From Mallotus nudiflorus (taxonomy: Eukaryota; Streptophyta; Magnoliopsida; Malpighiales; Euphorbiaceae): a stretch of DNA of 64,000 nucleotides. The position numbers were made by a program, and so were the translations under genes. Of the stretch, positions 1-11,392 are shown piece after piece. The DNA is taken from contig CANTUR010000042.1 in NCBI GenBank assembly GCA_947683625.1, positions 558,001-622,000 on the forward strand, given 5' to 3'. The notes beneath the pieces were generated by a model. The model did no database searches and was not told the DNA's origin. It was given only the letters and a program-made list of their open reading frames with translations. Every line of letters starts with the position of its first letter. The stretch's first letter is position 1.

Positions 1-1697
1 CAAAATATAGTAAATCACATATTTAAAATACTGAAAATAATTATTTCACTGATAATTATAATAAAAATCCAAATTTTAATAAAATATTATTAAAATTCAA
101 AAAATTCTCAATAAATTCATAAAAATCAACTAAAATACATTTCATAAATCCAAATTACATAATTAACCCTAAAACATGCTAAAAATCAATAAAAACCCAT
201 TTATTTAGAAAAATAGTATATTATATATAATTTGAAAATAATTTACGAAAAATAGTTTTAATTAGTTAAAAATACTCAAAATTTGCAGAAATCATTTTTA
301 TAGCTCAAATAATTATTAAAACCAATTTAATTATATTTTTAGCCAATTTAGTGTAAAATTACCAAAATACCCCTATATATATAAATTTACTAAAATAAAT
401 CTAAAAATTCACCAAAAATAATATAATTACTCAAAATTAATCTTCTCAACATATATTTCCATAATATCAATAAATATACTCAATTTACCAATTTATTTCA
501 ATTAAACACACAATTAACCCTATTTTTCAAAATTACATAAACTTAATAAATTCCAAATATATATATAAAAATTCACAAAAATTACAAATAAATTTCTATA
601 ATTCTTTTCAACACCTATAATCACCATAAAACACAATTTCATAATTTAATTACTTAATTTTCGAAAATTAGAAAATATTAATAAAATAATAAAAAATTCA
701 CAAAATTAAAATAAATTCCAAAAATTCTAAAAAAATTACAGCATGTAGATTAAGCTTCCAAGAACAAAGTCTATGAAGGAAGTTTTCATGAATAAATCAA
801 ATTGAAGCGAAAAAAATTCAAAACCCAAAATGGCTGAGTTGAAGAAATTGAAAGCTAAGCAATTCTAGACCAAATCAAGTGAAACAAAGCTTGGAATCAC
901 AATCACCAGAGCTCAAGGAGAAGATAGAGACCGACGACATCAAATTTGGTGGCCGGAAAGTGCTTGATCGGAGTTATGAACAATTTTTGGCCTCTTGATG
1001 AAAATCCAGCCAAATAACACCGGAAATGAGAGCTTTAGGTGATGGAAATGGCTAGAGGTGGAGGAGGAAGGTTGAGGGGAATAGTAACAGCAAGAAAACC
1101 AGCTTGAAAGTGGCTGAAAATGGTAGAATCCGTTTGGGAAGAAAAATGAAGGAGACAATGAGATTTTGGTAATTTCTGCAAACTTTGTTTTTTTTTTAAA
1201 AAAAAAAAACGTGTATATATATATATATATATATATATATCCACCTTATATATATTATAATAATATAATCCCACACACAAATGATATTCACCACACAAAT
1301 ATTTTATTATATTTAATAATTTATACACTTAAAATTAATTAATTAATTAATACAAAAAAATTAAATAATAAAATTAAGGAAATTAATTAAGCTCTAATTA
1401 ATTTAAATAAATACACATATATACAATTTATTTTAGCACTTAAAAATTATGTATGAGTTCATGCAAATTCATAAAACTAGTCAAAATAAATAGTATTAAA
1501 TTATTTACGTGTCAATTTTCCCGAAAATACAATTCCTGGAAAAATTTTACATAAAGTACTTAAAATAATATAAAATAATTAAAATTAGTTTTAAAAAAAT
1601 AACAACTCTTAAAATATCATAAATATATACAAAAATTATTAACACTGCATATCTCGATGCAATATAAAAATATTTAAAAAAAACTCAGGATATTACA
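1..1697 (-). mobile_element. Tekay-type LTR, minus orientation, cut by window edge
   Basis: Read on the minus strand this begins TGTAATATCC at 1697 and aligns along its length with the reverse-oriented LTRs at 31810-38526 and 41635-44861. It holds the usual LTR landmarks in reverse: the upstream AT-rich part, a TA microsatellite (about 1213-1240), and the exon-like block with a splice donor near 880-1150. The other end lies outside the window, so I cannot tell a solo LTR from part of an element. It interrupts a plus-strand LTR, because the base after 1697 resumes inside a conserved LTR segment (CTGCATGGCTAGAG). The right-hand target duplication would be CTGCA. Confidence 0.8.
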
Positions 1698-2329
1698 CTG
1701 CATGGCTAGAGTGGTGATGGAGTTGTTGAGGTTGTTATTATTAGGGTTCTATGGATCCTTAATGAATTTAATTAAATATTTTCCTACTTTCTGTATATTT
1801 ATAAAAGCAAAGTTTGACATTCGTGTGAAATATGTGTATTATACATATATATATAAGAATGCCTGATTGTTATGGTTTAGTTTGCATGTATATATAATAT
1901 AATAATTCACTCAGTGAGGTCTGACCCCCCTCAATTATTTTTTTTCAGGAGATCCCATATCGTCAGACCTTAGTTGTAGAGTTCCTCGCCAGTGTTCTTC
2001 AGTCTCGACTATTTTATGCAAATGTATATTCTGAACTTTGAATTGTATTCTAGAAACTGCAATAGTAGTGTTATTATATTGGAAGTGTATTATTTTGTTG
2101 GATATTAAATACTCTGAGAATTTGTATTTGAATATTGTACGAATATGTATTCATTTATAAAAGGATTTAGAGAATTTATTTTATATATTGATTCAAAAAA
2201 TTTTAATTATATCATACTTTTTATTTATTTATTGTATGATTTTATTTTCTAAGGCTTGCTACGGGTTCCAGATTCGAAAGAATTCTCGTTTCCTAGCGCT
2301 GGTCATGACTCCTAGTTTGGATCGTGACA
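1698..2329 (+). mobile_element. 3' part of a plus-strand Tekay-type LTR
   Basis: The segment matches the last ~630 bp of the other LTRs. It contains GGCTAGAGTG, the CACTCAGTGAGGTCTGAC block, TTTTTTTCAG as a splice-acceptor-like site, and the terminus GCTTGCTACGGGTTCCAG ... TCGTGACA. Its 5' part was displaced by the minus-oriented LTR inserted at 1697 and lies left of the window. No primer binding site follows the terminal CA, which fits a solo LTR or a 3' LTR. Confidence 0.8.
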
Positions 2330-2470
2330 AATATTTTGTGTGAATTAGATAAAAAAATAACAATGTCACCTACCCATATAGAAAAATGTGGGAGATGTAT
2401 TTTTTGATAAAAAATAAATTAAAATTTACTGGAAAATTGTTATTTTTTAATTAATTCACACAAACAATTT
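2330..2470. repeat. Imperfect inverted repeat, ~140 bp
   Basis: The arm at 2330-2365 (TTTTGTGTGAATTAG then an A-rich run and AACAATG) is the near reverse complement of 2436-2470 (TTGTTATTTTTTAATTAATT then CACACAAA). About 70 bp separate the arms. It starts right after an LTR terminus. It could be a small foldback or MITE-like remnant. There is no coding potential, and the family is unknown. Confidence 0.4.
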
Positions 2471-3240
2471 AGAAATTAGTAATTGGTTTCAGTTTATATC
2501 AAATTTAAGAGCCATATAAGACACATAATTTTAAAAATTGAATTGGCAATTTTTAAGTAAGATTTTATTTAAAATTATTTTCTATTGTTTTGAGGTGAAT
2601 ATATGATTTTTTTTTAAAAATAATATGTTCTAATTTACCTGTAGTTAATTTTTTTTGTTCTCAATCTTTTGTTTTTATTCTCATATTTTTATATCTCTTA
2701 ATATCTATATATCTAAAATGAAAAATAAAAAAAATATAATATAATAATTTTTTAAAATTACATTCATTATTATTTAATTATATACGTGAGCACAATTTGA
2801 TAATAATTATAAGTTAAATAGACACAACTTAATTTTTTAATTTTTAATTTTAAAAATAATTTATCATTTTAATATAAATTATGTAAAAAATTTGAAAATT
2901 AATAACTGAGTATTAATTTCTAAAAAATAAAAATTTTAAATTTAATTTGACAAATTGGATCTAGTTAGTCAATGTATAAAAGGTTTAGTGTGAATGAGTT
3001 AAAAAAGATTAGTTTGAGCTGAATTGATAAGTTTTTCTAAAATCCTAATCTGGGCTAATTGGCTAAATTTGTCAAGTTGGTGGAATAATTCATAATTGGC
3101 CAAAAAAGTTAATTTTTAGACTAATTCACCAACACGTCCAAATTCAGGGGCCAAATTGCTACTTTAGCTGTCATCAAACTATTTATATAAGTAAACAAAG
3201 AACTACAATCTACAAATTCATGCAAACATATAACCCCTAC
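2471..3240. other. AT-rich non-coding DNA, no feature recognised
   Basis: Long A and T runs and no open frame with recognisable content. No terminal repeats or duplications were seen. It is probably old, degraded intergenic or transposon sequence. Confidence 0.5.
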
Positions 3241-3370
3241 GGTCCTCTTCGATCCCACATCGAAAGATAGTGGTGTGTGGGTTATAAGCATCTGCATGTG
3301 TCTCATCTAGTCTAGCAATTGCCTAAATGAGTGTACATGTATAGTAAGTCTTCTTTACCCAAAAAAAAAA
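3241..3370 (+). repeat. A-tailed short repeat copy 1 with USE-like motif
   Basis: The unit starts GGTCCTCTTC, carries ATCCCACATCG at 3252-3262 (an exact match to the plant snRNA upstream sequence element RTCCCACATCG) and TTATAA at 3282-3287. It continues through CTCATCTAG and AGCAATTGCCTAAAT and ends in a run of ten A. A second copy lies 168 bp downstream with the same 19 bp spacing between the two motifs. The A tail suggests retroposition. The promoter reading is inference, because 19 bp is shorter than the spacing usual in plant snRNA genes. Confidence 0.5.
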
Positions 3371-3408
3371 CAACATATGTTATGATTGTGGTGATGTATG
3401 CCGGGGCT

Positions 3409-3543
3409 GATCCTCTTGTATCCCACATCAAAAAATAATGGTGTGTGGGTTATAAGCATGTGAATGCGCCTCATCTAGTGCAGCAATTGCCTAAATAAGT
3501 GTGAATATACATTAAGTCTCCTTTACTAAAAAAAAAAAAAAAA
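3409..3543 (+). repeat. A-tailed short repeat copy 2 with USE-like motif
   Basis: Homologous over its length to the copy at 3241-3370. The element reads ATCCCACATCA (3420-3430, last base differing), TTATAA is at 3450-3455, and the shared AGCAATTGCCTAAAT and TAAGTCTCCTTTAC lead into about 15 A. The two copies differ by scattered substitutions, so the duplication is not recent. About 40 bp of unrelated sequence (CAACATATG and following) separates them. Confidence 0.5.
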
Positions 3544-4324
3544 GATAACCCTTATAAATTAACTCAAATAGACCCGTTCAAACAAATAATCTTTAAAAAT
3601 TTACTCAGGCAAACTCATTTTTTTAATCATTTAGCTTTAGTGGGAAAGACTTTTTGCCAATTCTACCGCACCAAATTAACGAAAAAATAGAGTTAACCCA
3701 TTACTATAAGATTGATTTTCTGTCCTTGGGTTGCATATTCAGAATTTTATAAATGGTGAAACGTGAAACAAATCAATCTTACAGTACTCTTCAGTTTCCT
3801 GTCGTGATGTACATCCCTAATTTAGTAGGTATGGATTTGATCCTGGGCGGCTTAAAATTTATTTGATTTAAATGAATTACATAAAATTTTATAAAATTCA
3901 AATATGTGTATTTGATTTAAATAAAAATTTTATAAAATTCATTTTGAATTTCAACTTTTAATTTTGTGGAATTGTTTCAAATTAAATCAAATTTTAGTAA
4001 TGAAGTATGTTTAGTTTAAATGAATTTGAAATTCATGTGGAAATAAATTCTATTTGAAAATAAAATGAATTTCTTAATAAAATTGAATCAAATAAGGGGT
4101 TAAGGTTAATTTCCCTCTTCGACTTGTTTGCTAAGTTCAAATCATCTCAATATTAACTTGATAAGTTAATTATTTCAAATCTTTTACAATTTAATCAATT
4201 CAAACCAAATTTTAGGGGTTTTTACATAAATATATATATAAAAAACAGCTTCCATTATTCTAAAATGCACCCACTTTTCATTAATTACTAATATACCTAC
4301 AAGATCCAAAAATAATTACCTGCC
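3544..4324. other. AT-rich non-coding DNA
   Basis: No supported gene. The stretch around 3850-4090 is rich in repeated AATTTGAAATT-like words, giving short local inverted repeats. Nothing resembles an LTR end, a tRNA or a coding frame. Confidence 0.45.
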
Positions 4325-4575
4325 TATAACCTATATAAACGCGATCTAACCCTTTCCTCTATGTTTTTGCATCCAAATTCTCTACCGCAACTCAACATCT
4401 CCACCTTTTCATTCTTCAAAAAAATGAAAAAAGATTTTCAACTCTTACCAAAAATCATCAAAATAAAGCAAACAACAATAATTCTTTTGATTCAAAACAA
4501 TATTCTTCAAATATGATCCAACTTCAATACAATTAATCGAAAACAATAAGTAAAAAAGCAAAATTGTATATTCAG
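4325..4575 (+). promoter_or_regulatory. Possible core promoter and 5' non-coding exon
   Basis: A TATA-like CTATATAAAC lies near 4330, followed by a pyrimidine- and CA-rich leader (CTCAACATCTCCACC and following). At 4571-4581 a near-perfect 5' splice site reads TTCAG/GTAAGAT. A MULE-like coding fragment lies ~515 bp downstream on the same strand, so this may be the promoter and first exon of that dead transposase gene. No transcript evidence is available from sequence alone. Confidence 0.3.
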
Positions 4576-5090
4576 GTAAGATATTCAAACTCAATGCTTT
4601 ATTTTTGATATTTCAATGCATGCAAATCACCTCATATATCTATGATTTCATTCAATATATTCTATTTTTACAACAAAATTTTTTGTCATTCAATTAATTT
4701 ATAAGTTTTATAATCATTTTTTTTTTCTGTGAATGCTTATAATCAACTGCATATTTTGTCATATCAATATTGAGATTTGAGCAAATTTTTACTCTTTTTC
4801 TTTGATTGTTAGCATAAACAAATTACATTTTAGATTTTGATATTGCCTTTTTGTATTATAATTAAAAAAAAAAACATATTTCAAACTATATAATATTGAA
4901 AAACAAAGAATATAATGATATAAATATAACTAGAATTTATTTATTTTTTAAATCACATTGAAATTGATGTAACAAAACAAAAAAACATTATATATATATA
5001 TATATATATATATATTTCAATTTAGTATATTTTTTCTTTTTAATACATTTTTTTTATTTGCATAAATGAAATAATTATTGGTCTTTATTC
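4576..5090 (+). other. Intron-like AT-rich stretch with TA microsatellite
   Basis: Follows the splice-donor-like site at 4575 and runs to the MULE-like fragment. It is T-rich with a TA dinucleotide run at about 4988-5016 and no open frame. It may be the intron of a dead gene, or simply AT-rich DNA. Confidence 0.3.
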
Positions 5091-5400
5091 ATTACAATGG
5101 AGAATGGAGTGATGGTTCAGTTGTAAAAATTTTCAAGTGATTGGAACACAAATTCAAAAAGACTATAGTTGTCAAAAACTCATCAAAAGAATTTCAAAAC
5201 ATCTGAAAATCCAAAATGAAGAAAATACACTATAGATTTCTTACCAAGTCAAAGAACAATATCCAACATTACAAATTGAAGATGATACAGGTCTATTATT
5301 TTATATACATATGAAGACAATTGAATTCAATAAAATAAAGTACCCTATCTACATCACATTCAAAGGACAACAATTTAGCACAATAATATTATATAGTTTT
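5091..5400 (+). pseudogene. Decayed MULE-like N-terminal coding fragment
   Basis: One frame (from 5096) gives NGEWSDGSVVKIF. A second frame, after an indel, gives ISYQVKEQYPTLQIEDDTG (about 5233-5289), then LLFYIHMK and KYPIYITFKG. The pattern of a W-rich start, then an IEDD-x-LLFY segment and a YPxxIT strand, is what I know from the N-terminal region of plant Mutator-like (MuDR-type) transposases. In-frame stops and a frameshift show it is dead. The fragment ends where a minus-strand LTR element is inserted at 5401. No transposase core or zinc finger was found, so the call rests on this short region. Confidence 0.4.
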
Positions 5401-6129
5401 TGTTTCTCCAATTTTTAATCCCACTGAGTGTGCTAAAAGATTGTTGGTGCAATTATTTTTTTGAAAATAATTAAGCATGCCAGAGGACCTAAAGTCCTCA
5501 AGATGTGACTGACTTCTTTTAGATGGATTGTTGGTTCCTAAATGCCTTTATCATAATTTGTTTGGATTTTAAGCCGTTGAAATAAAAATTTAATGATAAA
5601 TTGAGCTTCTTGAACAATAAAAGGAAATTGTATTAATCTGAGACTTAACATAAGCTAAAAGATGATTAACAAGAGAATGTTGTTGTAAACAAGAATTTTG
5701 TGCTAAAGATAAAATTTGTTAATGATTGATTTTGATAGTTGATGATGATTGGTGTTTGATGATTGGTTGTAGATGTCCCCTTTGTGTTGGCCCTTCCATG
5801 TATTTATAATAAAAAACATTGACTTCCTAATAAGCTTTTCTCTCAATTTGTCATTAATTGGAGAATTGAATGTCTGTAACCTTCACCCTTTTGCTTACTT
5901 CCCTAAGTATTTCAGAGTCATGCTTCTTTATTTCTTTATGGAATCTTCTTGCTTTATAACCAAACTGCCTCTTCAATAGTCAGTTTCCATTTCCAGAATC
6001 TTCTTATCTTAGCCATTAAGTCATACTAGTTATGGGTTGGGTTTTAAAATTTTAACTAATCTAAACTGGGTTAATAATTTAATGGGTTTTAATATATTTC
6101 AACCCTAAAATTCAAATATGGCACAAACA
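5401..6129 (-). repeat. 3' LTR of the minus-strand element
   Basis: Aligns end to end with 14893-15604, for example through GGATTTTAAG, AAAAGATGATTAACAAGAGA, AATGTCTGTAACCTTCACCC and AATATGGCACAAACA. On its own strand it starts TGTTTGTGCC and ends AGAAACA, the usual TG...CA. Many substitutions and small indels separate it from its partner, so the element is old. The 5' edge of the right copy is blurred by a local ~43 bp duplication, so the boundary is good to a few tens of bases. Confidence 0.65.
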
Positions 6130-8097
6130 TTGCCCCTCGTATGTAATTAGCTTGGGCTAGCCCGAAGGCTAATTTACATATAAAATAAAGGCTTATAAAT
6201 ATTCATGCAGCTTAAACTCTCTTCTCTAATTTTTCACTCTTTTGTTCTCAAAGATAGAGCCTAGTATAGACATCAATAATTTCTGTTAGAGCAACAAAAA
6301 TGGACTACAAGCTACTATGAAATTCCTTGCACTTCCCTAGTTCTCAAGGTTAACCAAGTTCTTCTTCTTCCTTAGCAAAAAATTCAAATTCAAATTTTAA
6401 AGAAATTAATAAGAGTCAATCAATTAATTGCTTGTTAATCTCCCTAAATCCCCAAGAAAATTTAGTGTTTCATTCTTCAAATTCTCCTCAATATTTACTT
6501 TCTTTCCCAAACTATTCTCAAAATTCAAATTCCTAGTCAATTAATTGCTCAAAATCTACCACACCCAAATTTATTCTCTCAAATTTTCACATCTCCTATG
6601 GTCCAAATATCTCTAGTTTTATTTTTTCAAAAATTTTCCTTTCTTTTCTTCTCTTTTTCTCTCCTTTATTTTCCTTAACTTTGTTACTGATTTTTTTTTA
6701 AACCCACACCACTAACCAAGCTGCTGCCAGACCTCATCCTTATACCATCATTTTGCTGCAATCGCTTGCTGACTTTGCCAAATAGTAGCTTGCTGGTCTC
6801 CAGTGTGCAATGACCAACTCCAGGCTATCATCTCACCACAAGTTGCTCCCTTGTCGACGTAGCAAGCTATTGTCACCAAGGCGCGACCTCGCGCGGCTGT
6901 CTCTTCTGTAGTGCCCTTATGAGTTGTTGCCTTATCATGAATCTTCATCCTTGCTGCACCAGCGGCTTCACCTCACCGGCATGAACATGTAGCATCATCA
7001 TGAGGAGATATGGACCTCCACACAACCCATATCCAGACAACATCTCTTTACCGCTAATAGTAATAAATAGTCTGTCCATTTCAGCAGCTCCATTCTCTAT
7101 TACCATCATTCCCCATCATCACACAACCACTGGAGTTACCTTACCGATCAGATGTGCTCACTTTGCCAATAGATTAACCAACTTCAATCCATTTCCCCAA
7201 GCCAAATCTCCACTCAAAACATGTTCTTAAAAAAGAGGTATCTTAATTTCCTTTGTTCAATTTCAATTCAAGTGGATTTATTTTCTTTTAAGAATAATTT
7301 TAAGATGGATGGTGATTTTAGATGTGATTATGAAGCTTATTGTTGCTCTTAAGAACAATTTTGAGGTGTATTTTGTTCTTGGAAGAATAATTTTGCTTAA
7401 CAAATGCTTGCAAACTTGATGATTAGCCAAAAAATTTAAGTGTTTAATTCGACATTGATTTATTAATTTTTTATTAGCATTTGATTCTAGCTAAAAATTC
7501 CATATATTAATTAGAATGTATTTTGGCTAATGTTCTCCATTTCTTAGACTAATGTTTATGATGTTGAAGTGTGGCCTTTGTTCTTGAGAAAAATGCAATT
7601 TTACTTGGGGATTTTATGTTTGATGTTGATGCTTGAGCTAAAAATTAAACTTTTAAAGATTTAATTAACTTTATCTCAAAATTAGCTTGGTATTTTTGCT
7701 TGGTAATTTTGGTGCTCTTAAACTTATGCACTTTGTTCTATTTTAGTCGAAAATTTCAATTGCATTTAGCATATCTCGCCTATCAAACACTTTTCCATAA
7801 CATGGAATTTAGCAATTTAATTTTGCTTCCTTGATGAACTTGAGAAGAAAATATGTATTTTTATTTGCCAAAAATAAAAATTCACACATGGTTATTAGAT
7901 AAAACTAACAAGATTTTGAATGCTCTTGTGTTGACAACTTTTGATGAACTTAGGGTGGATGGCTATAACCTTACTTGAAGCTTTTAATGATGTTATTTGT
8001 TATAGCCAAGATGTTGGTAGTGCTAGGTTCACCTGATCTTAGTTATTTATAAGCTATTTAGATTTTAGCCCAAATATATATATATATATATATATAT
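6130..8097 (-). other. Internal region of minus-strand element, left half
   Basis: Starts, on the plus strand, with TTGCCCCTCG, the complement of a polypurine tract abutting the LTR. No protein of a known family was found in either direction. A GC-richer block at about 6720-7210 stands out from AT-rich surroundings, but its short frames look accidental. The right end is a TA microsatellite (8074-8097) into which a solo LTR inserted. Confidence 0.45.
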
Positions 8098-8421
8098 TGT
8101 AATATCTCGAGTTTTTAAATAATTTTAAACTACATCGGGATATGCAGCATTAATAATTTTTGTATACATTTATGATTATTTTCATGAGTTTGATAATTAC
8201 TAAGTTATTTTAGTTATTCTTAATTATTTTAAGTTCTTTACGTAAAATTTTCCCGAAAATAACAATTAAAACATAAATAATTTAATATTAATTATTTTAA
8301 ATAGTTTTACAAATTTGCATAAGTCCATGCACTATTTTAATTGTCGTATTAAAATATATACATATACATGCATATATATACATATATTTAATAATTTTAG
8401 GGTTTATTAATTATTTTTAAT

Positions 8422-8472
<51 letters not shown>

Positions 8473-11341
8473 GTTTTCATTTTAATTAACATGTGTATAT
8501 GTATATATATTATTTATTTTAAACATGTGGTGTGTAATTTTTCTAAGTATAATATTAATATATTTTAATAATAAATTATTAAAGTTATTAATATATATAT
8601 ATAAACTTTCCCTAATTTACAAAAACTACCCCTCTTACTCTCCTCTCACGCCCGATCGTCCCTCACCCTCACCGTCCGTCTGCAAGTCCGCCCACCTACA
8701 GTTGGTGTGCCTCCCGGTGTGCCACCATCATCCCCAACCATCTTTGCTGCGAGCAACGCCCGTTTTCGGCATCTTTGAAGCTTGATTTGGCTGAAAAACC
8801 GAAAATCATTTCCAGCGCTGATCGATGTGATTCCGGCCACTGTTTCCGACATCGCCAGTCTTTATCTTCTACTTGAGCTTCTGTGAGTGTGATTCTAAGC
8901 TTTGTTTTACTTAAAATGGTCTAGATTTCCCTAGGTTTTTATTTTTCCATTTTCAGCCACTTTGAGTTTTTGATTTTTTTGAGCTTTAATTTGATTGATT
9001 CAAGCAAACTCCCTTCACAAAATTTGATCCTTGTAGCTTAATCTACATGTGGTAATTTTTGTAGAATTTTTGGGAATTATTTTGATTTTTGTGAATTTTT
9101 TATTATTTTCTAATTTTTGAAAATTAATTAATTAAATTATGAAATTGTGTTTTATGCTAATTATAGGTGTTGAAATGCATTTTAGAAATTTATTGGTAAT
9201 TTTTGTGAATTTGATATAATTATTTGGAATTTATTAAATTTATGTAATTTTTGGAAAATTAGGTTAATTATGTGTTTAATTGAAATTAATTGGTTAATTG
9301 AGTATATTTATTGATATTATTGAATCATATGTTGAGAAAATTAATTTTGAGTAATTATACTTTTTTTGGTGAATTTTTGATTAATTTTAGTGAATTTATA
9401 TATATAGGGGTATTTTAGTAATTTGACACTAAATTGATTAAAAATGTAATTAAATTGGTTTTAATAGTTATTTAAGGTATAAAAATAATTTCTACAAATT
9501 ATTTAGTATTTTTAACTAATTAAAACTATTTTTCATAAATTATTTTCAAATTATATATATAATATACGATTTTTCTAAATAAATGGGTTTTTATGGGTTT
9601 TTAATGTGTTTTAGGGTTAATTATGTAATTTATATTGATAAAATGTATTTTTATTATAAAAGGGCATTTTCGGTATTTTTGTAATTATTTTGTGAATTGT
9701 GGACCTCGGTCGGTAAATTGTAGTTTGGAGTCCGACCGAGGGATTGTGGTTATGAATTTTGTATTATTTTGAAGTGTATTTTCCTTGCAGGACCAGCGCT
9801 ACTCTCTGAGTAGAGAGATGTCCGTTTTACAGGGGAGGTTCTATCGGATTTTTGGTAGAATTCTCATAAAACGTGATGTCTGGTCGAATTTTAATTTTAA
9901 TTCTGTGTCTAGTATTCTAGATCGAGTTTCTAGGAATTTTTGCTAGATTTATTCTGATTTTCTGCTATCGTTTGTTTGTTTAGTTGCGCTGAGACCAAGG
10001 CCTAGTAGACCAGGCCTGTCGGACCCATCTTGTGGAGCGCAATAACAGTGAGTTGTTATTTTATATATATATGTTTTAGGGTGCATATTTTAGAAATGTA
10101 TGGTTTATTTTGATAAAATATGCATAAATGATTTAATTATTGCTTAGGTTTACTTTTGGTATATTTTGATATATTTTAAATTATATGCATGTTTTATTAA
10201 ATATTTATACTTAAAATGTTTTTAAATATATTTCTAATTTATTTTGCAATTATATTCGATTTATTTGACGTATGTATACTCAAAATATACCTGGTTTAAT
10301 TTTGGTATATTTCTAGTATATATATGGTTTATGTTGCTATTTTATTGAAATTCATGCATCATTTATTTATGAATGTATGTTTTATATAATAATGAAGGAT
10401 ATCAATAGAACTTGCTACCTAGTGGGCAGCACTAGGACCGAGTACGTACCGGTACGCTGATAGCATTTAGGCTATATTACTAACCTATTTGTGGATATTG
10501 ATTGGATTGATTGATTTATCTGATGTGTGATATGATTTGGGAGTGTGATTGCTGGAGCTCGGTTGACCAAGTGTCTCAGGGCCAATCACACTAACAGTCA
10601 GACTGCTGGAGCTCGGTTGACTTAGTGTATCGTGGCCAGTCTACTGTCCAAATGGAACAAGTGAATATATTTGGAATAAGTGAGCCTGTATGGCTAGAGT
10701 GTTGTCTAACACTATTTTGAGGTTACGATTTTCTAGGGTTCTATTTGATCCTTCATAAATAGTGATTTTCAGAAAATATATAAAAATGATTTTATTGCAT
10801 CTGTGTGTAATTGCCTGTATATATATTTATTATATACACTATTAATTGTGTGCATTGCCATTTAGTTATGCATGTATATATATTATAACAATTCACTCAG
10901 TGAGGTCTGACTTCCCTCCGTTGACTATTTTTCAGGAGAGTCATCGTCTTCAGACCTCAGTAGCAGACCCATACGCCGAATTTCTTCCGACCCGGCTTCA
11001 CTATGTAACTACTTATCTGAGCTTTACTTTATAATCTAGACACTGCAATGGTTGAAAACAGTTATGGAGTTTATGTATTATAATTGTGTGAGTTATGTAT
11101 TTCAAGTATTTGAACTGGAACTTGTATTAAAAGTTTATTTATATATAAGATAAGTTGTTTGATTTAATTTCATTGGTGGATTATTATTTTAATATTTATG
11201 ATTTTATTTCTGCTGCAGAGCACTTTAATTATGTTAATATAATTATTGCATGTTTTAATTTATTTTAAGGCTTGCTACGGGTTCCGGATTCGAAAGAATT
11301 CCCGTTCCCTAATGCCGGTCATGGCTCCTGTTTTGGGTCGT

Positions 11342-11345
<4 letters not shown>
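8098..11345 (+). mobile_element. Solo LTR of Tekay family, TSD TATAT
   Basis: Starts TGTAATATCTCGAG and ends GGGTCGTGACA, 3248 bp, flanked by TATAT on both sides (8093-8097 and 11346-11350). No primer site or coding region follows, so it is a solo LTR left by LTR-LTR recombination. Internal landmarks match the LTRs of the full element at 17536-29159: a TA tract (8425-8467), an exon-like block with a donor TCT/GTGAGTG near 8882, an acceptor TTCCTTGCAG near 9790, a hairpin cluster and an acceptor ATTTTTCAG near 10935. The target was itself a TA microsatellite. Confidence 0.93.
10418..10713 (+). promoter_or_regulatory. LTR hairpin cluster, copy A
   Basis: The clearest copy of a conserved structured block. 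CCTAGTG-5nt-CACTAGG lies at 10418-10436. The palindrome CGTACCGGTACG is at 10445-10456, and ATAGC-ATTTAG-GCTAT at 10460-10475. GTGTGATTG pairs with CAATCACAC (10543-10591), AGACTG with CAGTCT (10600-10642), and AGTGTT-4nt-AACACT closes the set (10698-10713). The two large hairpins share the loop text CTGGAGCTCGGTTGAC, each with the palindrome GAGCTC. The role is unknown. Confidence 0.6.

Positions 11346-11392
<47 letters not shown>

Noticed and set aside
6748..6948. 66-codon minus-strand frame in a GC-richer block
   Set aside because: No motif, no conserved neighbour, and high-GC stretches leave open frames by chance.
10846..11034. A ~60-codon frame (FSYACIYII ... FQESH) repeated at 20358-20543 and 28664-28849
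   Set aside because: It recurs only because the LTRs are homologous. It spans a splice-acceptor-like CAG, has differing starts and ends, and is broken in copies at 33506 and 47226. No protein family is recognised.
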